Shown here one piece after another: positions 44,633 through 53,057 of a DNA stretch of 64,000 nt. Source of the DNA: Bdellovibrio bacteriovorus str. Tiberius (GTDB taxonomy: Bacteria > Bdellovibrionota > Bdellovibrionia > Bdellovibrionales > Bdellovibrionaceae). Every line of letters begins with the position of its first letter. Positions within the stretch are counted from its first letter, which is position 1. The notes beneath the pieces are model-generated. The model had not been told where the DNA came from. It saw only the letters and a program-made list of their open reading frames with translations, and searched no databases. The DNA is taken from assembly GCF_000317895.1 (NCBI RefSeq), contig NC_019567.1:3286001-3350000 (forward strand), in the 5' to 3' direction. Made by a program: the position numbers and the translations under genes.

Positions 44633-44680
44633 CCCGGGTTGAGACGGAAACATTTCAGTTTCTTGTGACCCGGGCTTTTT
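44633..44680 (+). terminator. Branched terminator after esterase gene
   Basis: CCCGGGT pairs with ACCCGGG across 28 bases that contain a second small stem (GAAAC/GTTTC); the outer stem is followed by C and five T. It reads as an intrinsic terminator with an internal hairpin. Confidence 0.75.
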
Positions 44681-44717
44681 GCTTCAGGGCCCTTCAGAAA
44701 GCTCCGTTAGATAGAGC

Positions 44718-47267
44718 ATGAGCATTCTGATCGTACTGGTATCTCTCATTCTTACCGGCTGTGGCGGCATTACCGCTATACTGGGGTCTTCCAAAAGTCC
44801 GGCCAAAACACCACCCACCAAGGTTATTTCCCTGGATGCCGCAAACTATGTCGTCGCCTATGATGGCGAAGGCTCAGTCACCTTTGGATCCAGTGAAATC
44901 ACGCTGGCACCCAAGCCGGCAACGGCCGCCAACCAGACTCATGCGGCCTTGGTATTTATCAAAGAAACTGTCGATACACCGGTTCAGGATTTTGAACTGA
45001 CCGTGGATCTGGCCACCAGCCAGCAACTGCGCCAGAACACCGCTGCCAACGACTGGGAAGTCTTCTGGCTGTTCTTTGGCTACAAAGGAAACATCACTGA
45101 CAAAGCCACGAACTATTATATTTCCAAACCGTCCACCGGATCCGAGCTGGGACTGGCGCACGGCGAACTGGGACAGAAGTTTTTAGGCACTGACAGCGCC
45201 AGTAAGACTGCTGTAGGCGGCCGCCACAAGTTTAAGTTTGTGCGCAAGGGAACCTCGTTCAGTGTCTATCGCGACGACCAGCTTTTTTATTCTTACACCG
45301 ACGGAACCTTCCCTGCCGCTCTTTATACCAGCAAAGGCGCTTTGGGGTTTTACTCTGAAGATGCCGAAGTTAAAATCTATTCTGTGCAGCTAAAACGACT
45401 GGACAGCGGCACGGTGGCTTCGGAAGTACTGCCGCTGTTAACTTCCAACACGCTCGAGTCTCGATCCCCACAATCCGTTTCCACTTTGAACACCACTGTC
45501 ACAAACTCGTCCCAGACCGGGAATCTATTCTGGTCCTGCAACTATAAAAAAATCACCGGCGAAGTCACCGGCCTTGCCAACACCGACTGCCTTTCTGTCG
45601 GAACCATCGGCAGTGATGGTGTGTTTTCCTGGGTGCCGTCATTGGATCAGATCGGAACCTGGATCTTTAACTTTGAAGCCTCTGAAAAACGCGGTGGCTT
45701 TGGCAACAAAGCCTTCCAGGTGCAGGTGCGCCCCGACTGGACAAGCAGCTCGCAATTGTTCCTGTTCGATCCCGAGTTTTCCATCAGCAAAACTCTGGAT
45801 GCCACAAACATCCTGACCACCCGGGCGCCCGCCAGTGCCGACAACAACAAAACGGCGAACTGGCCGGCTTTGACCACGGCAGACTCGATTGATCTGTCAG
45901 GCTTAAGTGAAGTCACCCCTTGGCGCAATGACGGGGTTTCATTGAAAAATGCCCTGCACTTTGATGCTCTTCATGACGATCAGGGTTTGCCGTTAAGTGT
46001 TGCCAATCTGGGAACGACTCAAGATCTGCGCCTGTCCTATTGGTTCAAACGCGACAACGCCGACAGCAAAACGGCCGTGCTGGCCAATCACGCCAATGGC
46101 ACTTTGCAAAGCCGCCATTGGATCGGTGTTATTTCCAGCAGCTATACGGATGGCGGATCAGAAGTCGTTTGTGATGATCCGAATGCAGCCAACGGCGGAT
46201 GGATGTTCGTAACGACCCAAGTGACTGCTGGCAAGCTGAAGACTTTCGTCAGCGGCCGCGAAGTGTGCAGTCAGAATCTGCCGGCGACGTACAATTTTTC
46301 TTCGCCCTTAAGACTGGCGCCCCGGGTTCAGACCTTTTTCCCGTTCGCGGGCCAGATGTCTGAAATTGCCGGCTACACCCAGTCCACCCCGACCGAAATC
46401 TTTCATGATTTCACCGCAACGGCGGAACGCTATCGTCCGGTGAAAGTGGGCGCCATTACCTCCAGTGATTTGGTTTTGCACTGGGATGCCGCCAATGCTG
46501 ATCGCGGCATGGCACCTTCAGCAAGCGCACCGGGTTGGTTGGGTTGGTTTGATCTGGCTCCGAAAGCTTTGACCAAGATCATGGGCGGATTTGATGGCAA
46601 TGCCTCTTCAGGCTTTGTGACTCCAACCGCCGCGACGGCCCACATGCAGTTTGATGGTGTTGATGACTACATTCAGGTGACTTCGCAAGCGGACCTTGCA
46701 GCCCTGGGCCCGGCGTGGACCATTGAAGCGTGGTTGCAACCCGGAGCCGCCTTGGGCGTGGACAACAACTTCCCGCCAAATGACGTGCGCCACGATTTGT
46801 TTAAGACCATCTTTGAAAAAGCGCAGTACGACAATGGCAACAAGCTTTCCCATGGCCTGGGTCTGCGTCTTGGAAAAAACAATACCGTCGACGCTTTTTA
46901 CGTGAACAACTATGGTTCGACCGACACCGTCTATGGCGGAATCAGCCTGAATGCCAATCAGTGGTATCACGTTGCTGTCAGCTTTGACAAAGCCACATCA
47001 ACATTAAAAAGTTATGTCAACGGCGCGCTTGAAAGCTCCAAAGTCGTCAATATCAAGCAGGACTCCAACAACGTGGCCCAAAGCGATGGCGATGTTATTG
47101 GCGGAATGTCTGATGGCTTTGTCGGAATTCCTTTTGACGTCGATGGCCGCCGCCGCTTCAACGGAAAGCTGGCAGTGTTGCGCGTTTACCAGAAATCCTT
47201 GGCAGACAGCGCCTTGAAAGCCCACTGCCTTGCGCAGAAAGACCGCTACGGCGTGACCTGCGACTGA
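44718..47267 (+). CDS. Large lipoprotein with LamG-like domains
   Basis: An 849-residue lipoprotein: the lipobox LTGC puts the lipid on Cys15. The mature protein is a chain of beta-sandwich modules. An N-terminal LamG/glucanase-like domain (DWEVFWLFFGYKGNITDKATNYYISKP) is followed by an Ig/cadherin-like part (CNYKKITGEVTGLANTDCLSVGTIGSDGVFSWVPSLDQIGTWIFNFEASEKRGGFG), and two concanavalin-type LamG domains, the last with QFDGVDDYIQVTSQADLAALGPAWTIEAWLQP and NQWYHVAVSFDKATSTLKSYVNG. Such modules bind glycans or proteins at the surface. The neighbouring secreted CxxCH protein starts 33 bases after its stop, so they probably form one operon. Confidence 0.82.
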   Translation: MSILIVLVSLILTGCGGITAILGSSKSPAKTPPTKVISLDAANYVVAYDGEGSVTFGSSEITLAPKPATAANQTHAALVFIKETVDTPVQDFELTVDLATSQQLRQNTAANDWEVFWLFFGYKGNITDKATNYYISKPSTGSELGLAHGELGQKFLGTDSASKTAVGGRHKFKFVRKGTSFSVYRDDQLFYSYTDGTFPAALYTSKGALGFYSEDAEVKIYSVQLKRLDSGTVASEVLPLLTSNTLESRSPQSVSTLNTTVTNSSQTGNLFWSCNYKKITGEVTGLANTDCLSVGTIGSDGVFSWVPSLDQIGTWIFNFEASEKRGGFGNKAFQVQVRPDWTSSSQLFLFDPEFSISKTLDATNILTTRAPASADNNKTANWPALTTADSIDLSGLSEVTPWRNDGVSLKNALHFDALHDDQGLPLSVANLGTTQDLRLSYWFKRDNADSKTAVLANHANGTLQSRHWIGVISSSYTDGGSEVVCDDPNAANGGWMFVTTQVTAGKLKTFVSGREVCSQNLPATYNFSSPLRLAPRVQTFFPFAGQMSEIAGYTQSTPTEIFHDFTATAERYRPVKVGAITSSDLVLHWDAANADRGMAPSASAPGWLGWFDLAPKALTKIMGGFDGNASSGFVTPTAATAHMQFDGVDDYIQVTSQADLAALGPAWTIEAWLQPGAALGVDNNFPPNDVRHDLFKTIFEKAQYDNGNKLSHGLGLRLGKNNTVDAFYVNNYGSTDTVYGGISLNANQWYHVAVSFDKATSTLKSYVNGALESSKVVNIKQDSNNVAQSDGDVIGGMSDGFVGIPFDVDGRRRFNGKLAVLRVYQKSLADSALKAHCLAQKDRYGVTCD

Positions 47268-47300
47268 TCCTTCCCAATTGCAACGTGACAACAGGAACGC

Positions 47301-49061
47301 ATGAGTCAATATAAGTGCATGAGACAGCTCATCCTTATTTCTCTGCTATTGCTTTCAAGCCTGGCCTTTGCTCACCGTCTGGTGCTGGAAGATCCGTCGG
47401 AAGTTCAATCTCTCGAAGAAGGTGACTTCAACCTGGGGGCCGTTTTATTCCGTCTTCCCGGCGCCGATAATAAAAAACTGCTGAAGCACCCCGCTTACAA
47501 TTCTTTGGTGACTGATCTTGAAAAAGACCTGGAGGCCCTAAAAACACAGGATTCCAAACTGGGCGTGGGCATGAACTATGTTCATCGCCTGTTTGATATT
47601 CGCTGGTTGAAGTCACCGGCGGCAAAATTTGAACTGGTGGGTGTCGTCAACCGCATGGATCGCACCGTGTTCAATCCCGGCACCTGCGGCGAAGTCCGTT
47701 TGATCTATCGCCTGTCCTATGCAAAAACTCAGAATCAAACTTTGATTCAGTCCCGTTTGCCGATGACCCTGAATGCCGTCTTTAAACTTCCAGCCACACC
47801 CCTCTGTCAGGCCGTCGCCAAACAATGGTCCTCTCAGCAAAAACCTCCGCTGAAATCCTGGGTGACACTGGCGAATCTGAAATCTCTGGAAGTCAATTTG
47901 CAGGCCGTGCGCTGGCCGTCGACGATTCGTGGGGATATGGGTGGCCATGCTGAATATTTCCTGCGAGTGTACCGCCTTAAAAACAATTCTTTCGTGCCGA
48001 CGGCGATGGAAAACACCCCGGACGTGGCCCGTCTGCAAAATGATTCTGCTTTGCGCGCGGAACTGCTGGCTTGGATTTCGACCCCGGAAAACATCAAGGC
48101 GCTGGATGCCGGAACTTTAAATATTCCAGAAAAGTTTCTGACTACCAAAAGTTCTTCCTTTGCTTTGCACGGGATGAACCGTCTGGCCAACCGTCCGTTT
48201 GATCAGATATTCAAAAAAGACGACTTTAAAAATCTGAAACTGACGGATCTGGAAAACATCTATGGGCCATCCTCGTTCCGTCGCCGATTGAATGATCTTT
48301 CGTGCGCAGGCTGCCACCAAGGGCGTACGATTGCGGGCTTCCATTTTCTGGGTAAAGATCCTGAATCCACGATCTTTGCCAATTCCATTTTTTCCTCCCA
48401 ATCCCCGCACATGATGCAGGAACAAAAGCGCCGTCAGGTTTATTTCCAAAATATCTTCCAGGGAAAGACGCCTGACAGCTCCCGTCCGTTCTCGGAACGC
48501 GATCCCCAAACCCCGGGGCCCATGAATGCCCACTGTGGCCTGCCGGGTTCGGAATACCAGGCTTGGACCTGTGCTGCGGGTTTAAAGTGTGTGGCCGTGG
48601 TAAATCCTGAAACCTCCAAAGAAATCGGCGAATGTCTGCCGGAACAACCGGTGGCGGGCAATCCTTGCGAACCCGGAACAATCACACAAACCGCGCACTC
48701 GCACAAAGATCAGATGAAAGCCTCTGCTCGCACAGCGTGTGCCGGTCATCAGGTCTGCCAAACCACGAAGGTCGGATTCCCGGGTGGAATGTGCTCAGGT
48801 GGTTGCGAGAATCTGAGGCCGGGTGAAGCTTGCGGCGCGATCGCGATTCTTCAAGGATTCAATGACTGTCTGGCACGCAATCGTCCGTTCGGAGAATGCC
48901 TGGCGCAAAACACTCGGCCCGCGGGACTGCAAGCCTGTGACGACAACACATCCTGCCGTGCCGACTACATCTGTAACAAGACCCAGTCCGGAAAAGGCGT
49001 CTGCATTCCACCTTACTTCCTGTTCCAGCTGCGCGTGGACGGCCATCCCAAACCAATCTAA
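47301..49061 (+). CDS. Secreted cysteine-rich protein with one CxxCH motif
   Basis: A 586-residue secreted protein of no family I can name. The signal peptide begins MRQLILISLLLLSSLAFA; the start at 47301 has AGGA upstream and ATG at 47319 is an alternative. The middle has VVNRMDRTVFNPGTCGEVRLIYRL. A single haem-c motif CAGCH (Cys335, Cys338, His339) lies in LNDLSCAGCHQGRTIAGFHFLGKD. The last ~180 residues are packed with cysteines (HCGLPGSEYQAWTCAAGLKCVAV, CRADYICNKTQSGKGVC), giving disulfide-rich, Dickkopf/EGF-like modules. Export to periplasm or outside is likely. It probably shares an operon with the LamG-like lipoprotein gene. Confidence 0.75.
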   Translation: MSQYKCMRQLILISLLLLSSLAFAHRLVLEDPSEVQSLEEGDFNLGAVLFRLPGADNKKLLKHPAYNSLVTDLEKDLEALKTQDSKLGVGMNYVHRLFDIRWLKSPAAKFELVGVVNRMDRTVFNPGTCGEVRLIYRLSYAKTQNQTLIQSRLPMTLNAVFKLPATPLCQAVAKQWSSQQKPPLKSWVTLANLKSLEVNLQAVRWPSTIRGDMGGHAEYFLRVYRLKNNSFVPTAMENTPDVARLQNDSALRAELLAWISTPENIKALDAGTLNIPEKFLTTKSSSFALHGMNRLANRPFDQIFKKDDFKNLKLTDLENIYGPSSFRRRLNDLSCAGCHQGRTIAGFHFLGKDPESTIFANSIFSSQSPHMMQEQKRRQVYFQNIFQGKTPDSSRPFSERDPQTPGPMNAHCGLPGSEYQAWTCAAGLKCVAVVNPETSKEIGECLPEQPVAGNPCEPGTITQTAHSHKDQMKASARTACAGHQVCQTTKVGFPGGMCSGGCENLRPGEACGAIAILQGFNDCLARNRPFGECLAQNTRPAGLQACDDNTSCRADYICNKTQSGKGVCIPPYFLFQLRVDGHPKPI

Positions 49062-49183
49062 GTTTCTTTTCACAGACGAAGGGCCCATTGCGGCCCCACT
49101 GTCTGCACCCTCTTGCGGTACCTACGACCAGACCGATTCTTGCTCGGTGGAATGGTCAAAAATCCTTGATAACCTATGACCCT

Positions 49184-49630
49184 ATGTTCAATTCAAAGGC
49201 TTCCAAGGGCAAAAAATTTATCGACCAGCAGGTCATCAAGCTGGCCGACGGCGAAATCCTTTTCCGCGAAGGGGATCTGAGCCGCGAAATGTACATCGTG
49301 CAAAAAGGCGCCGTCGAAGTCTTTAAAAGAGTCGACGGCCAAACGATGATTTTAAGTCGCATCGACCGCGGCAGCATGGTGGGCGAAATGTCTTTGCTGG
49401 AATCCCTGCCAAGATCCGCCTCTGCACAGGCCGTGGGTGAAACCACCCTGCTGATGTTTGATCCGGGAAGTTTTTTACTGAAAATCCGTCGTGATCCGAC
49501 ATTTGCTTTTGAGCTGATGAAACAACTGAGCGGTCGCATCCGTCAGACCAATGAAAAATTGATCACACTGATGGCGGCAGAACAATTTTCAAAAAATGCT
49601 CTGCAAGAAATCACGGAATCCTCTTTATGA
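49184..49630 (+). CDS. Stand-alone cyclic-nucleotide-binding domain protein
   Basis: A 148-residue protein (start at 49184, MFNSKASKGKKF) consisting of one Crp-like cyclic-nucleotide-binding domain: FIDQQVIKLADGEILFREGDLSREMYIVQKGAVEVFKRVDGQTMILSRIDRGSMVGEMSLLESLPRSASAQAVGETTLLMFD. The phosphate-binding cassette reads GEMSLLESLPRSASA, close to cAMP/cGMP binders. A C-helix follows but no helix-turn-helix, so it is not a transcription factor. The gene overlaps the phosphoesterase gene by four bases (ATGA), pointing to a regulatory-subunit role; that is inference. Confidence 0.88.
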   Translation: MFNSKASKGKKFIDQQVIKLADGEILFREGDLSREMYIVQKGAVEVFKRVDGQTMILSRIDRGSMVGEMSLLESLPRSASAQAVGETTLLMFDPGSFLLKIRRDPTFAFELMKQLSGRIRQTNEKLITLMAAEQFSKNALQEITESSL

Positions 49631-50382
49631 TTATTGATGTCACCACCGAAAAGATGGTGGTCATTTCAGATCTGCATTTGGGAAATCCCTTTTCCGAAGC
49701 CAAAAAATCCCTGATCGAATTTCTGTACTGGGCAGCAGAAAACAAATATGACGTCTGCATCAACGGCGACGGACTTGAGATTGCGCAGGTGTCCTTTCGT
49801 AAAATGGCCGAAGACGTACCCGAAGTCTTTCGTGCCGTGAAAGCTATCACCAAAGCCGGCAACCGCGTGTTCTATGTCGTCGGCAATCATGACATTGTTC
49901 TGGAAAATTTTCTGGAAGACTGGGGTCCTTTGACCCTGGCGCCATTTTTAAATGTTAAGTGTGGCAAACAGCGCATTCGCATCGAACACGGACACCTGTA
50001 TGACCCGTTCTTTGTAAAGCGCCCGGATCTGTACGAATTTTTGACCTGGTTGGGTGGATTTGCCCTGATGGTCAGTCCCCGAATTTATAAAGCCTGGATC
50101 AAGTTTGAAGAATTGAAATCCCGCCTGCGCCGACGCTTCCGTGGCAGCAGCGAAGTCCCGTGCCTGCCCGGGGAACATCCGGATTTTGTGATTGCCGCCG
50201 AAGAAATCTGCTCGCGTGGCTTTGATGCCATTATCTTTGGCCATACCCACCATCCCGGCACCATTGATCTTCCTCAAGGAAGATACTTCAACAGCGGCTC
50301 CTGGATGATTTCACCAACCTATATTGGCATCACAAATCAAGATGTGGTTCTGAGTCAGTTTGAAGCTGACAAGGGTCTTTAG
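49627..50382 (+). CDS. Calcineurin-like metallophosphoesterase (LpxH-related)
   Basis: A 251-residue metallophosphoesterase with SDLHLGNPF (Asp15, His17), NGDGLEIAQ (about 41), GNHDIVLENF (about 83), EHGHLYDPFF (about 122) and GHTHHPGTIDL (about 200), a full two-metal site. The middle insert (FLTWLGGFALMVSPRIYKAWIKFEELKSRLRRR) is amphipathic and probably binds membrane, as in LpxH-type enzymes. The gene is coupled to the cyclic-nucleotide-binding protein. Candidate substrates are a nucleotide-linked lipid or a cyclic nucleotide; sequence does not decide. It is convergent with recQ, seven bases apart. Confidence 0.85.
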   Translation: MIIDVTTEKMVVISDLHLGNPFSEAKKSLIEFLYWAAENKYDVCINGDGLEIAQVSFRKMAEDVPEVFRAVKAITKAGNRVFYVVGNHDIVLENFLEDWGPLTLAPFLNVKCGKQRIRIEHGHLYDPFFVKRPDLYEFLTWLGGFALMVSPRIYKAWIKFEELKSRLRRRFRGSSEVPCLPGEHPDFVIAAEEICSRGFDAIIFGHTHHPGTIDLPQGRYFNSGSWMISPTYIGITNQDVVLSQFEADKGL

Positions 50383-50388
50383 CCGCCT

Positions 50389-51981
50389 TTAACGGCGGCG
50401 CGTAGGATCGCCCAGTTCCGCCAGAATATCCCAGCCGAACTTTTCAAGTTTGGAATCCCCGATGCCATAGATGTTTTTCATTTCATCCAGGGTGCGTGGA
50501 TTTTTAACCGCCAGTTGTCTCAGGGTCAGATCACCAAAGACCACAAAGGCTGGCACGTCGAGCTCTTTCGCTTTCTCGCGTCTCCAGCGCTTCAAAAGCT
50601 CCATGCGTTTTTCCTGAATCTCATCCAGCACGATATCATCGGTGTTGGTGATTTTCTTGGATTTACTCGAAGCTTTTTTCAGCTTGGTCACAACCTGATC
50701 CATCTTCGCCAGCGGAGTCACAGACTTCTGGATACGACGGGCTGATTTCGGGTCACAGCTGTCGCAGTGACCACAGCGCTCGATACGCTGGGAATCCTTG
50801 TAGTAGGTCAGAATCTCGGCGTGACGGCATTCGCCACCTTCCGAGTAGTTCACCAGGGCGTCCAGGTTTCTCCAGCGCGCGTCTTTGATTTCATCCGGCG
50901 CTTCAGAGCTGTGAATAAAGAACGACTGAAGTCCTTTGTCTTTCTTGGAATACAAAGTCAGACAGGTGGAATGCTCGCCATCGCGGCCCGCACGGCCCAT
51001 TTCCTGATAAAGAGCATCGATATTCGCCGGGATCTGGAAATGCACCACCAGGCGCACATCCGGCTGGTCGATCCCCATGCCGAAAGCATTGGTCGCGACC
51101 AGAATACGCAGGTCCCCTTTGGCATAAGCTTCCTGAGTGCTGGTGCGAACATCTGAAGTCAGACCCGCATGGTAATAGCCCACACTTTTTCCGAACTTCT
51201 TTTGCAGGAAGGAGGCGATGCTTTCAGTCACCTTGCGGGTGCCACAGTAAACGATGATGCGGCCTTCAGGTGTTTGTTTGATACTTTGAAGCAGCAACAG
51301 CATCTTTACGTCTTCGTCTTCACACAGCTCAACTTGATAGTAAAGATTGGAACGATAGAATCCGTGAACCATGCGTTCAGGCTTTTGCAGTTTCAGGTGT
51401 TTGGAAATATCATCCAGTACCGTCGGCGTTGCTGAAGCTGTCAGGGCCAGCACCGGAACATCCGGGCACAGTTTTTTCAAAACATTCAGCTGTGCATATT
51501 CTTCGCGGAAGTCATGCCCCCATTGAGACACGCAGTGAGCTTCATCAATCGCAAAAAGACCCACCTGGCGGTTTTGCACCCAGCGATGAAAGCCCTCTTT
51601 CTGGGCGCGCTCCGGGGATAGATACAAAACGAATGCGCCACCTTTGTTGATTTCGGCAAACACTTCACGTTTGTCGTCATCACTTTGTCCGGAATGAAGG
51701 GCGCCCGCCGGAATGCCATAACGGCGCAACGACGCCACCTGATCCTTCATCAAAGCAATCAATGGGGAAATAACAATGACAAGTTTTTGCGTGGCTACGG
51801 CGGGATACTGATAACAAAGAGATTTGCCGCCTCCGGTGGGAAGGACAGCCAGAACATCACGGCCGCCCATCACCGACTCGATGATCTCTTGTTGCCCGCG
51901 TCGGAAACCGGAAAGATTGAAGTATTTTTTAAGGTGGTTTTCCTGCGGGCTGACGGCGATTTCCATAAACGACACTTTCAT
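50389..51981 (-). CDS. recQ: ATP-dependent DNA helicase RecQ
   Basis: A 3'-5' helicase acting at gaps and stalled forks. It has motif 0 (FRRGQQEIIESVMGGRDVL), Walker A TGGGKS at residues 49-54, DEAH in AIDEAHCVSQWGHDFR, and motifs V and VI (GMGIDQPDVRLVVH, QEMGRAGRDG). The zinc-binding cysteines are in ECRHAE and CGHCDSC, but the following RQC winged helix is short or replaced by a Lys/Ser-rich segment, and an HRDC domain ends the protein. Length 530 is shorter than E. coli RecQ (609). It lies on the dcw strand between ftsI and murE. Confidence 0.96.
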   Translation of the reverse strand: MKVSFMEIAVSPQENHLKKYFNLSGFRRGQQEIIESVMGGRDVLAVLPTGGGKSLCYQYPAVATQKLVIVISPLIALMKDQVASLRRYGIPAGALHSGQSDDDKREVFAEINKGGAFVLYLSPERAQKEGFHRWVQNRQVGLFAIDEAHCVSQWGHDFREEYAQLNVLKKLCPDVPVLALTASATPTVLDDISKHLKLQKPERMVHGFYRSNLYYQVELCEDEDVKMLLLLQSIKQTPEGRIIVYCGTRKVTESIASFLQKKFGKSVGYYHAGLTSDVRTSTQEAYAKGDLRILVATNAFGMGIDQPDVRLVVHFQIPANIDALYQEMGRAGRDGEHSTCLTLYSKKDKGLQSFFIHSSEAPDEIKDARWRNLDALVNYSEGGECRHAEILTYYKDSQRIERCGHCDSCDPKSARRIQKSVTPLAKMDQVVTKLKKASSKSKKITNTDDIVLDEIQEKRMELLKRWRREKAKELDVPAFVVFGDLTLRQLAVKNPRTLDEMKNIYGIGDSKLEKFGWDILAELGDPTRRR

Positions 51982-52174
51982 TCAAAGACCCCCTGATTTC
52001 AACAAGATTGCACGGCTTCTTGTGCTGCCGCGCAAACAGGCAGCAAATACAAGACAATGCTCTAAGTGCTCTAAATTCCAAGGGAGTTCCCGGTCGTTTC
52101 CGAATTCCAGTCAGAAAGATTTTGCAAGACCCGCCAGGTGATTTATGCGAACCTATAAATTCGAAGGAGTTTTT

Positions 52175-53029
52175 ATGAAGGCACTCTCATTTCTAACGAT
52201 TCCTGCGCTGCTGCTGGGTTGTTCCTCCCCTGCCCCGAAAGAGGCTCCAGCCAAGGAAACAGCGCCGGTCGCAGCCGATCCTTATCCGGACAAGGCCGTC
52301 TGTTTTTTGCTGATTGATGCACAAACCGGCCAGATTCAGAAGTCCGTCAATGAAGAAAACTGTCAGGTGCAGCGTCCGGCGTGTTCGACTTTCAAGGTTC
52401 CCTTGGCGGTAATGGGCTTTGATTCCGGGCTGTTGAAGAATGAAAATACAAAATATAAATGGAACGGCAAAAAGCACTCCATCCCCGAGTGGAACAAAGA
52501 TCAGACGGCCGCTTCATGGATGAAAAACTCGACGGTTTGGTATTCTCAGGTATTGACCGGCAAAATGGGCTTCCAGAAACTGCAAAGCTATCTGCGCAAG
52601 TTTGATTACGGCAATCAGGATATTTCTGGCGGCATCAAGACCGCGTGGCTGACTCCGGCTTCATTCACTCCGGATGAAAAGGGATTCTCTCTGCGAATTT
52701 CCGGATTTGAGCAGACTGACTTCCTGAAAAAGCTTCTGGCCGACAAACTGCCTGCGACCAAGCGTTCACAAGAGCTGACAAAGAAAATCATGTTCCTGGA
52801 AAAAACCCCGAAGGGTTATGATTTCAGCGGGAAAACCGGCTCAGGTTATACAGATGCAACTTTAAAAAGACGTATCGGCTGGTTCGTGGGATTCATCAAA
52901 ACACCTGATCGTCAGTATGTCTTTGCAACAAACTACATCGACACCGTGGACGTGGAAAATGCCGAATTCGGCAGCCGCCTCGCCAAACAACTAACCATCA
53001 ATCTGCTAAAAGAAGAAAACCTCTGGTAA
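52175..53029 (+). CDS. Class D (OXA-type) beta-lactamase, lipoprotein
   Basis: A 284-residue serine beta-lactamase. Start at 52175 is fixed by GAAGGAG 5 bases upstream. The signal ends in LLLGC, a lipobox. Class D motifs are complete: Ser71-Thr-Phe-Lys (STFK), SQV as the SxV motif in WYSQV, YGN in FDYGNQD and Lys220-Thr-Gly (KTG). It would hydrolyse beta-lactams in the periplasm while attached to a membrane. It is convergent with ftsI, the target of such drugs, and sits in the dcw region. A TATAAAT stands just before the ribosome site, but no matching -35 was found. Class D enzymes have been described in Bdellovibrio. Confidence 0.93.
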   Translation: MKALSFLTIPALLLGCSSPAPKEAPAKETAPVAADPYPDKAVCFLLIDAQTGQIQKSVNEENCQVQRPACSTFKVPLAVMGFDSGLLKNENTKYKWNGKKHSIPEWNKDQTAASWMKNSTVWYSQVLTGKMGFQKLQSYLRKFDYGNQDISGGIKTAWLTPASFTPDEKGFSLRISGFEQTDFLKKLLADKLPATKRSQELTKKIMFLEKTPKGYDFSGKTGSGYTDATLKRRIGWFVGFIKTPDRQYVFATNYIDTVDVENAEFGSRLAKQLTINLLKEENLW

Positions 53030-53030
53030 G

Positions 53031-53057
53031 AAAAAAGGCACCTTCCGGTGCCTTTTT
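53031..53057. terminator. Bidirectional terminator between beta-lactamase gene and ftsI
   Basis: AAAAAAGGCACC pairs with GGTGCCTTTTT around TTCC, with A and T runs on either side; it abuts the ftsI stop codon. Confidence 0.92.

Noticed and set aside
51982-52174. 194-base gap between recQ and the beta-lactamase gene as a possible small RNA locus
   Set aside because: Only a TATAAAT without a -35 partner and a short GGGA/TCCC pairing are visible; nothing further is supported.
52175-53029. Beta-lactamase gene as a recently acquired resistance cassette
   Set aside because: No integron site, insertion sequence or flanking repeats are visible, and its composition resembles the neighbourhood.
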